DNA of 64,000 bases from Malania oleifera (lineage: Eukaryota; Streptophyta; Magnoliopsida; Santalales; Ximeniaceae). Numbering within the stretch: position 1 is the stretch's first letter; each line of letters opens with the position of its first letter. The notes under the pieces were generated by a model. That model saw nothing but the letters and a program-made list of their open reading frames with translations, was not told where the DNA came from and ran no database searches. Below, piece after piece: positions 1 to 12,400 of this stretch. Both the position numbers and the translations under genes were made by a program. The stretch spans positions 74,741,348 to 74,805,347 of the forward strand of contig NC_080427.1 of NCBI RefSeq assembly GCF_029873635.1. The letters are read 5' to 3'.

Positions 1-930
1 GATGATGATAAAGGTATTCAAAATCTCAAACTTTTTCTATAAACTAAGTTTCAAACCAAAGATTTTGGACTGTTGAAATACTTCTTGGGTATAGAAGTAT
101 CTAGATCTCGTAAGGGAACCATTTTGTCACAAAGGAAGTATGTTCTTGATATGTTGGATGAAGCATAAAGCCATAAACCAATTGATACACCCATGGATCC
201 TAACGACAAGTTAGTGACAGATATGGGTGATTAGCTACCTAATCTTGGACAATACCAGAAACTTATTGGAAAGTTGAATTATCTCATAGTCACTCAGACA
301 GATATATCTTTTGCGACAAGTGTTATGAGTTAATTTTTAGATTCTTCAAGGGACAAGTTATTGGGACGCAGTAATTAGCATATTGAGATATCTCAAAGGT
401 GCACCCAAGAGAAGTTTTTATATCGTGATCAAGGTCACACTTATATCCATGGACATATAAATATGCTGATTGGGTTGGGTCGCCTTCCAAACGGAGATCC
501 ACGACCGGGTACTATATTTTGGTTGGTGCTAATTTAGTTTCTTGGAATAGTAAGAAATAAACTGTGGTGGCAAGGTCAAGTGTTGAATAAGAATATAGAG
601 CTATGGCTCACACTGCTTCTGAACTTGTCTAGTTGAAGAACATGTTGGAAGAATTGGGTATTTCTCATTCTCAACCTATGAAATTGATGTATGACAATCA
701 AGCCGCTCTTCATATTGCCTCCAACCCAGTCTTTCATAAGCATACGAAGCACATTGAAGTTGATTGCCACTTTGTTTCAGAGAAACTTATGCAGAAGCTA
801 ATTACTGCCACTTATTTGAAGTCAGATATGCAGCTTGCTGATTTGTTTGCCAAAGTGTCAGGGGTGCTTATGTTAAATTCATTTTAACAAGCTAGGAGCA
901 TATGACATTTATGCTCCAACTTGAGGGGAT
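1..930 (+). mobile_element. Ty1/copia fragment A: RT C-terminus, RNase H, PPT
   Basis: Translation starts inside the copia reverse transcriptase (motif LLKYFLGIEVSRS near 70-110) and runs through the RT-RNase H connection (KLIGKLNYLI near 260-290) to the RNase H/C-terminal block at 633-880 (YDNQAALHIASNP, then KHTKHIEVDCHF). It ends at a polypurine tract (ttgaggggat, about 921-930). Stops and frame changes (for example near 165, 232 and 330) show it is dead. The 5' part of the element lies outside the window. It sits in what is probably an RPN8 intron, on the same strand as the gene. Confidence 0.85.
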
Positions 931-1100
931 AGAGGTTATTTATTTCTTTTAGTAGAATTATTATTAAGTGTGTTAGTAAGTTAATTAGTGAGAGTTAGTA
1001 AGGGTTATTATTGTCGTTAGAATGTATTTAATTTGTGTTATAAATAGAGGGAAAGAACTATCTTCAAGTGAGGTCATTCATTTTAATCAAATCTTAACAG
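931..1100 (+). repeat. Copia LTR (copy A), degraded
   Basis: This lies directly after the polypurine tract of fragment A. It resembles the LTR at 3135-3304, sharing the 'gtgagttagtaagggt' block and a TATA box (ttataaataga, near 1039) followed by 'gggaaagaac'. The left TG end is mutated. The right end is placed by the switch to integrase coding sequence near 1100 and is approximate. Confidence 0.6.
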
Positions 1101-3134
1101 TCCTCATAGTTGTTTTAAGTGACGTCATGCTCGTTGCTTGCTCCCTTATTAATAAAATGTCATCATTTGTCCTTGGTGGTAAAACCTCATATTTAGTTGT
1201 CTTCCCTAAGGCTCCTTTGTTCTCCCTTCCTTTTGTATATTCGGTTGCATGTCTTTTATCCATCCATTAACTCCACAAACAAATAAGTTGGATCTTCATG
1301 CTATCAAATCTTTTTTTCTAGGCTTTTCCTATACTCCAAAGGGATATCAATGTTATAACCCTACTTTACATCGATTCTTTGTCTCTGTTGATGTCGCCAT
1401 TTTTGAGTCTACACCATACTACTCTGATTCCTTGAGTTCTATTGACCTTAATGAGTCCCTTTCTTTGCCTTGCCTTCTAGATCCTAACCAAATATCTGTA
1501 CCTAGTCCTCCTACATCTTCATCCAGTTTGAGTCATTCTCGTCACTTGGATCATCCCAATTCGTAGGTATACATACGGAGACTCCAGGGAGGAGAGTCTC
1601 CTCTAACTTACACTTCTATGCCTTTAGTTCCCTTGTTAGATGATCCTATTTCCCAAGATTATGATCCTCCCATTGCTGTTCAAAAAGGTAAACATAGTTG
1701 TACTCAATATCCAATCTTTAATTTTGTTCGTTATGATTTCTTGTCACCCTCGTAATACTGTTTTATTAGTACTTTGTCTTTGTTGCTCTTCCAAAATCAA
1801 TTTATGAAGTCGTGTCCCATTTTAGGTGGAGGAATGCAATTATTGACGAGATACACGCACTATAGGATAGTGATACTTGGGAGTTGGTGCCTCTACCTCT
1901 TGATAAGTCTATGGTTGGTTGTCATTGGCATGAAAGTTATCCAAATGGTTATTTGGTTCAATTGAAGGTCTGCTTTGTATATAAAGGATATACTCAAGTG
2001 TATGGTTTGGATTATTTAGACACATTCTCTCCAGTTGCTAAACTTGCTTCAGTATGTTTGTTCATCTCCTTTAGCGACTACATGTCATTGGTCTCTACAT
2101 CAGTTAGATGTGAAGAATGTTTTCCTAGATGTTGATCTTTGAGAGGTCTATATAAAGCAACCACCTAGGTTTGTTTCTTAAGGGGAGTCAAGCTTAGTGT
2201 GCTAGCTCAAGAAATAATTATATTGTTTAAAATAGTCCTAAGAGCATGGTTTGGTCGATTTCAGTGTTGTTGTACTTGAGTTTGGCCTCCAACTATGTGC
2301 AGTGGATCACTCTGTATTTTATCGTCATACTCCATCTAGTCGGATTTTTCTTATTGTGTATGTGGATGATTGTGATTATTGAAAATGATGATTAAGGCAA
2401 CCAAGTTCTAAAAGTTTTCCTATAGACTAAATAATAGACCAAGGATTTGGGACTATTGAAGTACTTCTTGGGTATAGAAGTATCGAGATCTCGTATAGAA
2501 AGAGTCTTGTCACAAAGAAAGTATGTTCTTGATCTTTTAGATGAGACTAGGCTATTGGGATTCGAACCTGTTGATACACCCTATATCCCAGCAGTAACCA
2601 AGTGCCAGATATGGATGCTTTGTTGACTAATGTAGGATGGTACTGAAAACTTGTTGGAAAGTTGAATTATCTCATAATTACTTGACCAGATATATCTTTC
2701 ACAACAAGTGTTGTGAGTCACTTTCTTGATTCTCCGAGAAAAAGTCACTAGGACGCAATAATTCACTTTTTGAGATATCTTGAAGGTGTACCAATGAGAG
2801 GTCTTTTATATCAAGATTGGGGTCACTCATATTGAGGGATACATAGATGCAGAGTGGGTGTTTTTCACATTCTCGGCCTATGAAGTTGATGTGTGATAAT
2901 CGAGCTTCTATTTATATTGCCTCCAACACAATCTTCCATGAACAGACAAAGCACATTGAAATTGATTGCCACTTTGTTCAGGTCAAAATTGTACACAAGC
3001 TCATTACAGCCACTTATGTGAAGTCTGATTTTCAGCTTTCTGATTTATTCACTAAAGCCTTGGGAGGTGCTCATGTGAAATTCTTTTGTAACAAGATAGG
3101 AGCTATGATATATATGCTCCAGCTTGAGGGGCAG
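1100..3134 (+). pseudogene. Ty1/copia pol remnant (copy B): integrase C-term, RT, RNase H
   Basis: The integrase C-terminal region is visible at 1130-1440 (LTPQTNKLDLHAIKSFFLGF, then GYQCYNPTLHRFFVS). RT begins near 1880 (GYTQVYGLDYLDTFSPVAK) and continues in shifting frames through the cassette KYFLGIEVSRS near 2460. RNase H is at 2860-3110 (CDNRASIYIASNTIFHEQTK). The end is a polypurine tract (cttgaggggca). Gag, protease and the integrase N-terminus are missing, so LTR A is joined straight to integrase. Many stops and frameshifts make it non-functional. It is closely related to fragment A over their overlap. Confidence 0.85.
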
Positions 3135-3304
3135 TGTTAATGGTTATTTGGTCATTTTGTATTATTAGTAAGTGTGAGTTAGCAAGGGTGTTATGATCAT
3201 TGGCATTGTACTTGACATGTATTATAAATAGAGGGAGAGAGACCTATCATTGATGCTAGAACTTCCATTTTACCCAATTATTCAACCCTTTATATTATTT
3301 CCTC
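3135..3304 (+). repeat. Copia LTR (copy B)
   Basis: It starts TGTTAATGG right after the polypurine tract of copy B. A TATA box (tataaatagag) lies near 3222. It aligns by eye with LTR A at 931-1100. The right end (near 'ttcctca') is uncertain, and the RPN8 splice acceptor follows within about 50 bp. Confidence 0.55.
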
Positions 3305-3355
3305 ACGAGCTCTCTGTTTGTTCTTAGGTTTGATTTTGCTTTGTTATGTCTGCAG

Positions 3356-3428
3356 AATGCTATTCAGAAAATTCAAGACTTTGTTCGTGTGCCTTCAGAA
3401 ATTGCTGCTAGTGAAGAAGAGGAAATTG
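3356..3428 (+). CDS. RPN8: RPN8 exon (first in window)
   Basis: The acceptor is tctgcag|AAT and the donor is ATTG|gtatgc. It encodes [19 protein letters not shown] and then EEEEIG, matching the linker after the RPN8 MPN domain. It ends in phase 1, and the next exon supplies GA to complete Gly. Confidence 0.82.
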
Positions 3429-6400
3429 GTATGCCAAGTGAGGAAAATCTAGGGCCCATCCACTTGTATAAAACTATTTTCCTTTTCAGTTTTTAGTTTT
3501 TCAAATAATTACAAAATTACTACCTGTTTTTCAGTTTTCCAAAATTTTGCAACATTTTTAGTATTTCAAACCCAGATTTAACTGGCTGGTCTGACCAGTC
3601 CATTCTTGCTCCAACTTGTCTAATGAAAATTCAGTCAAACTCAACAAGAACCAGATGACCTGGAAAGAACCAAATAGAACTGTGTTTCAAGTTGTTTTAT
3701 TGCTTTTTGATAAAATATCACCCCCAAACCACCAAATACTTATGCTTGGCATTAAATCTGAAGGAACAATGATGTTAGGGGGGAAATGTAGCCAAGAAAC
3801 AATGTGAGGGAGGGACAGGCAGAGAAAGAGATAGGGAGAGGGGTCACATTTGGGAGATCTGGAGGCTTGGTCTCTGGAGGATAGCCTGGGGCCTGTTGCT
3901 GTTGCGGAAAATGGCTTTCATTTTCCATTGTTAGTTTCTAAAAAATTACAAAAATAAATAAATAAATAAATAACTGGAAAGCTGTAAATAGTATTAGCAC
4001 TATTCATTAGTCGAACATAGTTTTATTTTTCATGTCTAATTTTTCCAATAATTACAAAAATTTCACTTTTTTTCCAATTTTCTAAATTTGTAAAGTTGGA
4101 AAACACCTTTTTATTGTTTTTTGGACTTCTGATTTCTTAAATGATTTTTGTAAAACAGAAAAATAATCTTTTGTAATTATTTAGAAATTGAGAAATGAAA
4201 AATGAAAATTTTTTCCTATACTGAACAAACCTTTATTTACTACACTTTAAATACAAATATTGGAAAACTGAAAAATGAAAGCCAAATTGTTTCCCACAAC
4301 TAAACAAGCCCTTAGTTTTTAAGCTGCATAGGTACACACTATCAGACTTCATATTGAAGAAGTCAGATAAATTATATAATAAATAACAGAAATGTGATAT
4401 CTCAGATACACTGGGTTGAACTAGTCGAGCTGCTCAATGCAAGACAACCCTCTGGTTCACTGTCTGGCCCAAGTTTATGAACATATACATAGATAAACTT
4501 GGAGAATATCTTTTTAATATTTTCAGTGTTCCCCACATTTGGAGAACTTTGGGAAACTGGAAAACAAGGAGTCGTTTTTGCAGTTATTTGGAAAGGTAAA
4601 AATTTTAAACAAAAAGGAATTCTCCCACAGTTAAAAATCATTTACTTTTTCCAGCAGCCTAACCTTCCCAGACCCACCATGAAAACAGAAATAGGAAAAG
4701 AAAGAAGCAGGAAGAAAATTTGAAAAAAAAAAATTCTAAAAGCAGCAAATATGTTAATAAGTAAAATGCAAGAGAAAGGAAGTAGGAAGTTTACTTTTTA
4801 AACGAATATGTGGTTCTCATGGTCTTAAATTTTGATAATTTCGTCGAATTTTCGAAGAACTTTTGGATTTTGGAAGGGTTCAAAATGAAATCAGGCCCAA
4901 TTTACTTATTTATATGCAAAATTTCTGCCAAGAATCTGAATTTGCATTTGTTTTGTTTCTAAATTATTCAAATAATCTCTTCTAATATTTCCAAAGTTTT
5001 ACCCTCAATTACTGTTATTATAAGTTTCAGATGTTTCTATAAATTGGAATTGTAATTTCTGTTGGAATTTTTTTTAATTGAGACCCTTGAAATTTTTGTT
5101 AAAATCAAGTCCTTGGTGGTGCATATTTCATTACTGATGAACTGCTCACTGTCGAATAATTGACAGGAGTTGAGCACTTGCTGAGGGATGTTCAATATAC
5201 AACAATCAACTCACTTGCAACAGATGTTTGCCCCTTTGCTGTTTCTCATTCCAGTTGATGATGCATCTTCTGTATTAACTTCAGGAATAATTAGTGGTTC
5301 AAATTTTAGCTTATAAATTATTTCTGGAAAATAGAGCACAAAAGAAATGCAGGTTGTCAACTTTCTTGTACAGGTTACTGGAAAATTCACAGCCTTGCGT
5401 GATTTGGATAAACAGCTGTGGGTGATTCATCGTTATCTTGATGCTCTTATTGATGGTAGAGTTCCATTAAGTCATGAGATTCTTTACCATATTCAGGTAC
5501 AAATTGCCTTATTTACTTATGTTTGTGTCCTATCAATCCATCTGTTTTTTCATACCTTGATTAATCAACACTCAACAGTCCGCCTCAAATTTAATTGTGC
5601 TGCATGCTGTCTGTCTCTTTTTTGGTTCTATTGGTCTCTTTTTGTATCTCTTGGTTCTATCTGTCTCTTTTTGTATCCTTTGGTTCTATCACAGGAAATA
5701 TGTAGCTGATCCTGGTAATTGGTCACTAAGCCTCCCTTCATTATGTTGACATTATTAGTTTCTAATGGATGATGACAAAACCCTCTGGTAATTATGAATT
5801 TGGAATTGGAAATACATACTGGAGAACTGGAAAACTTACAGATCATGGTAATTGTTAACTAAGCCTCCCATCATCATATTGACATCATTAGTATCTAATG
5901 GATGATGACAAAACCCTCTTGCAATTATGAATTTGGAGCTGGATTATGCACTGGAAAACTTTTTTGCTGATACAAGTCCACGTGTAATGCATGCTATGTG
6001 TCACATAAACAAATGACAGTTTGTCTCAATACTATCTTATATTAGGAGTTTTGTCAGCCATAATACTAATACTATGTACTGACAGAGGATTGTCTCCATC
6101 CTTTAGACCACCCATTTGGCACACCTATTTTAGGCGTAGATTTAGGAATTTGTTCTTGTATTAGGATTTCCTTTGTATTGTTTACTGAGTTTTGTTGGTA
6201 TTGTGTAATTTCATGTTTCATTGGGGATTTTATGTAAATATGTTAGTAGTAGTAGCTACAAGTGCTGAACATGTAAGTTATCGTAGTCATTGATTGAATA
6301 CGAATTGCAAGTACAGTTCTCCCCTCCTCTCTCTCTCTCTCTCGTAGGTTCTTCCTTCCCTCCTCTGTTCTCTTCTTCTCTCTCTTCTGTTCTCTCCCTA

Positions 6401-9400
6401 TTCTGTTTAATTGTCTGCTGTCCAGCCATCCCTTCTTTCTTCTCTTCTGCTGTGTTCTTCATCTCCGCGTCTTCTTTATCTTATTCATTACTCTCTCATT
6501 TCTCTTTCTGATTTCTGAATCATGTTGCTTGTCCTACATCAAATTGGTACCAGAGGAAACCATGATCACCAATTCACCATGCAGCCACTGTCCATCAGCC
6601 TGCAACTTCTCCAGAAATTACAGCCATGCCCCCGAATTTCAATCACCAACATCCACGAAGACAAAACCCTTTGAAGCACCATGCACACTATTGAAGACAA
6701 AACCCTCTGAAACACCACCCCCTGAAGTTTCATTGCGATCCGACCAGCTGAGAGTCCCATACGCTAGCTGAAACTTTTCCAGCCGACCCCCTGTTAAATT
6801 CCTATGCTTCCTGCAGTTTTCTTGATAGACTGCCACCCTCAATGGAGTCGCCACCTCTTGATCTGGCACCATCTGTAGCACCATTGCCAGAACACCCTCG
6901 CCAGCAGCATATATGCCCCATGTGCTGGCAACCTGCAAGTGAAAAACTTTGAGTGTTCTCCTGCCTCCAGATTCTTGAGAAATTGCCTTCCAGCCTCAGT
7001 GAAATGTGTTTTTCCTTGTTATTTTAAAGCAGAATTGGGAGAAATTCATGTGTTACCTATGATAAGTGCTTTTTGAGGAAAATCTCATAGCCAACCTGGG
7101 GTTCAGTCCTATCTGTTGGTGTTTTAAGGCTGTTTCCTGGGGATTAGGAGAATCGGGAGTTGAGGAATTGCATGATTATGCTGATAATTTGATACTCAAT
7201 GCAATTAGTGTTCAAAATCTTTGGTGACATAACCAAGTTCTCACATTTCTCTTGATTAATGTTTGCAAGATTAGGGAAATTAGTGATTTGCATAATTCCA
7301 AGTTTCTTGTTACCATTTTAAAAAAAAGAAAACTCTTCCCTTTTTTCTTGTAAATTCCTCTTGTTCATTCATTGCTTCAATCCTTGTTCATACCTATACC
7401 TCCTTGTTGTCACATTATGTAGGGCCATGTCAATTCATATGCCTTATGTTCAATAGCTTCATGCATGTGCATTGTAGCAAGTTTAACGTTCATGCCACTT
7501 GTAGTCAAGTTTAGTCTCATTGTAACGTATTGCATTACCCATCGCTAAGAAAAATATTGAGACCATCCCATTGAACTTGCACCCGTTAATGATCAATCAT
7601 TGTCTATCCAATTAGACACTCTTTAGGGGTCAGCGGACCAAAAATTTGAGCGCATCACAGGATAATTTACCCAAGTCATGAAGTTTTTAGGTAAATTCCC
7701 TATTGTAGATGATATAGGAAAATTAGTGAGGTACTCTAATGAGTCCCCATATTTAGTTGGGTCAGCCCAGGGTATCCTTCCTACTCCAGGAATTCCTATT
7801 GCACCAAACAAGATGACTCAAACTCCAAAACAAACTAGTAGACCATTTCAACCCCTTCAACCTCAAGCCAATCTAGAGTCTAGATTTGAGGAAGATAACT
7901 TTGAGGAGTTGGCCGATAAGGTACCAAAATAACCCTATACTTGCTCCACATTCCCCTTGGCATGATTGGAAGGACTATGGATATGCTTCAAAAAGGGTCA
8001 ATGTAGATGTGTGTGCTTCGGCCCGGATGTAGAGTCTAGAGAGGGGGGGGGGGGTGAATGGACTCTTTCGCGTATTTTTGACTTTCTCTACAAAATCAAA
8101 TCTTGCCAAGATTGCAAGCAATTATATCACAATATATAAAATGCAAATCATACACAAGACACAAATTAAAGAGTATAGGGAGAGAAAACTTAACACCAGT
8201 ATTTTAATGTGGTTCGGCACCAAGCCTACGTCCACGCTTTGAGACCAACTCAAGGATTCCACAATCCACTAAAATACTCCTTCACCAGCGGAGAAGCCTT
8301 ATAGCAAGAAAACCAATCCCTCAACGCTCACCAAGAGCCGCAAGGTTCACCAAGAAGCCTTGCAAGTTGGTTCACCAAGAACCTTCACTAATTGGTTCAC
8401 AAAGAACCTTTACAATTTGGTTCACAAAGAACCCTTTGCTACAAGAAGATGATTACAATAAAATGCTTCTTGTTGAGCTAATATCAAATACAAATCAAAC
8501 CTCACACTATTCTCTCAAGTAATGAATCAAACAAGATTGGAGAGCAAGATAGAATTTGAGCACTTGTAATGAAGAACTAAAATGCAAAGGTTTTGTATTC
8601 AAAGATATTTTTCACTAAGAACTTGTAAAATCACCAAAACCCATCCTAAACAAGTCTATGGACTTGTTTTTATAGCCAAAACCACGAGCTAGCCATTATA
8701 TGACCATTGGGAGTGAATCCCAAATGATTTGCTCGAGAACCAGCCATTGGTGTTCAGGTCCCGATGTTAATTGTTGACGAATTGCACCCAATTGTCAATG
8801 AGTGACCTTCAGTCGTTGACGAATCTACCCTTTTCGTTGACGAGCCACCTAGGCTGAAAAACATGTTTTGCTACTAGAAAAATTTGTCGACGAGTCAAAC
8901 TCATTCGTCGACGAGTCTCTGCAATTCATCGACAATTCAATGCCATTCATCGACGATTGCCCTATTTATCATACTAATAAGCCTTTTAATGACTTAGCCC
9001 ATTCTTGGACAAAATATATGAAAGGTACTAAGTCTAATGAAGATTAATATTTGTCTACATGAATTTCCCTTTGAATATAAGATATCTTGTTTATGAAAAC
9101 ACATTTGAAAGCTCATTTTGATATCTTATATGCTAGTATTTCCTTTATAGAAAATTATACTCGACTTCTTTGAACCTTTTAGGACATGAACTTGTTTTGT
9201 CAAAACCTGGACTAAGTATGTAAAAGTTTATAACACAAATACCACTTAACACTTGTCCCATTTGAAAACATATTTGAGTATAGGATTCTTTTGTCAAACT
9301 CTTTGATTTAACTATGAAAACTATGAATGTTGAGTTTGTGACTTAGTGAAATCCTATATACTCTTGTGACCTAGTAAGCATGTGTATTTTGCTCAACTCT

Positions 9401-12400
9401 TGCTGTGAAATCATGCATGAAACAAAACCGCAAGAGTTACAAAATATAATACCTCAAACACTCCCCTCTACATATAATTCTACATTAAGCGTCCTTGGAT
9501 GTGCTTGAGTTCTTTCGAGTGAGTGTCCTTTTGATCTTTCCTACTTGACGTCTACTCAGTCCGATCTTTGGCTCTGATCTGGTACTTCATGTACTTGTCA
9601 TTTGTACCTGTACTTATCAAGATCTGCAAAGATGGGAATACACTAGGAACAACAAATAGGTTAATATCGTCAAAACATATTAGACATGATTATGTAGCCA
9701 CCAAGGCTAACAATCTCCCCATTTTTTATGATGTCTAACCTATTAAGAATTTACTTAATTTTTGCATTTGTGTTTGTACTTACCATAGCTTAATATGCAA
9801 AGATTAGTTCACCTAGAACCGCTAATGGATTGTTATCATCAAAACATGACAATTAAGCTCATGTAGCCACCAAGGCTAACAATCTCCCCCTTTTTGATGA
9901 TGGCAGACCATTGGTGTTCTCTATAGGGTATAATTTCAAAGCTGCCCCTCAATTTATGCATATTATTAAATGGGACTAAAATATGCTCCTCCTTACTATA
10001 TGCATATGTAAAATTGGCTCCCCCTTACTTTATGCATATAAGTCATAATAAAGATATTTATATCTATTGGAGCTTTAACATGTAATTAATAAAGTAGAAA
10101 GTTCATTTAAGATGAAACAATAAGCAAATTGAACTTTCATATTACCACATGCATTCTATCCCACATATATAACACCAAATATCTTCTCCCCCTTTGATCA
10201 TCATCAAAAAGAGAGGTGCTATCCTTTTATTTTGAAGTTGCTCTAAAAAGCCTACTAAGACTAATTTCCATGTTGGTGAGGTGAGTATGTGCTAAGTTCA
10301 TATACCTATTGTCGGTGCTATATCATAACATCTGAAAAACCTAGAGTGGCTTCCATCTTTATTCATGAATGATGATCTTAAAGTTTATTAGAATGATACT
10401 ACTTCTTGTTGGATCAATCATTCAAATATGGACATTTTCCATGAAGAATTCATGCTAGGTATTCTTCTAAACAAAGCATATGCTCTCAATGATATTACAA
10501 ATAGATGCTTCATTTGAATACCACTTGTTGTTATGATAAGCTCTACTAAAACTCAACTTCATGAATGCTATGTTTTAGATATTCTAACTATGTATCCAAA
10601 CAAGCATATATCATCAAAACAAATTTTATTACCAAGGAATATATCTTTTGTCTAAAAGGGATGGACTAACCTATCATAGCATGCTTTTGAACCTTTATTC
10701 ATACAAGGTTTTTCAATTTACTACTCATAAATTTTATTCCTAAAGAATAAGCCTTGAGCACATGCTATTTCATCTCATAAACAATAGCCAATACTTTTAA
10801 AAGAGATAAACCAATTACCAATATATAAAAAACAAATCAAATTGGTTTCATAATTTGAACTCATCAATATTGGCATGAATCTCTAAAAGGTTCCCAACAA
10901 AGAAATCAAATCATTTAAAATGCATATTTTGGGATTTTAAACTTTGAGCACATCATATTCATCATATTCTTTTTAACTATGTAAAGTAAAGTCTACCTAA
11001 ATCCTATTTCGTAATCCTAGGTTCTAAGGAAGCAATAATTCACAAATCATGTGTTTCCTTTTGGTACCCATTCTTCCTTGGGTGCCAATGTGTTGGTTTT
11101 ATTTACTACCCGTTCAAGCCTCCTTTCTTTGCTTCTAGCTCCTCTAACCCTTTCTTTCACAATATAAACAATTTTTGTTTGTGTGAGAGGGTTTTGATTT
11201 ATTTGCACTATCTTTGCTTGATGAGGCATAACCATGTGATTTACAAGAGGATTTTAAATTCTTTTTGGAAAGATTATTTCTTTTAACTCCCAACAATTTA
11301 TTGGAGTTTTCTTTTCCTCTTATGGTTTTACCATGATTTTCAATTTTGTTTTTCAAGAGAGCATTTTCTTTCAAAACATTTCCAATTTGATTTTTCAATT
11401 TTCCTACCTCTACTTGAAAAGATTCATGGTCTTTTTGAGCTTTTTCAATAAACTCCTCAATTTCCTTTTTAAGGGAAGCATTTTCATCTTTTAAGGTGGA
11501 ACAAAGACAAGGTTCTTTTTCTTTGCATTTTAACAATTTATCTTCTAAATTTTCTACTTTTACTTTTAAGGCTTCATGCTTTTTTTCAATATTTTTGTTC
11601 CTTTTTTACTAAAACTAATTCATTAAACAACTTAGCACAATTTTCCACTGCTTCATCATAAGAGTGTTCATAATTATCCTCATTTGAACTTACTTCCTCT
11701 TGTTTGTTAGCCATGAAGCACAAGTGTGCTTCTTCCTCCACTTCATCATTGGTTAAGGTTCATCAATTTCATTGTAAATAGTAGTATTCATAACATTATA
11801 ATCTTATTTTTGAAATTTCCCTTTGTGTTTGATTAAGGGACAATTTGTTATGAAATGACCAACCTTTTTGCAATTGTAGCACTTAATGCTATCATTTTTG
11901 CTTGTTTCCTCTTTTCTAGCTTGCTTACTAAACTTTGGTCCTTTTACTAAGAATTTTCTAAATTTTCTTGTGAGTGATTCTATATCATCCTCACTGTCCT
12001 CATCATCATCCTCTAGCATTTCTTTGTATTTTGGACTAGATGATTTTAAAGCAATACCTTTATCCTTCCTTGGCTTCTTAGAATTTTTTCTTAATTTCAT
12101 AGGTCATAAGTGACCCAATTAGCTCATCAAGTGTGACTTTGGTTAGATCCTTTTCTTCCTCAATAGCGGTTGATTTAGCATGCCACGACTCAGGTAAAGA
12201 TCAAAGAACTTTTTGAACATTATCCTCTATAGAATAAGTTCTACTGAGTGCTTTTAAACCATTTGTGATGTGTGTGAACCAAGTGGACAGGGATCTGATT
12301 GATTCTCCCTCATCCATTTTAAACATTTCACACTCATTAACTAGCTTGTATATTTTGGACTTCTTAACTTGGGATGTACCTTCATGTGTGACGTCAAGCT

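Larger units (their letters stand above)
8014..9712 (-). repeat. 3' LTR of the SIRE-like element
   Basis: On + it starts TGCTTCGGCCCGG and ends CCAAGGCTAACA, so on minus it is TGTTAGCC...; length is 1699 bp. It aligns along its length with 12786-14445. A reverse TATA box (ttttata, 8668-8674) and a phased palindrome array (8773-8958) mark its U3 promoter. Confidence 0.88.

Noticed and set aside
8773-8958. Regularly spaced short repeats, CRISPR-like at first glance
   Set aside because: Units are 10-12 bp palindromes with 9-11 bp spacers inside a plant LTR, with no cas genes. Not a CRISPR array.
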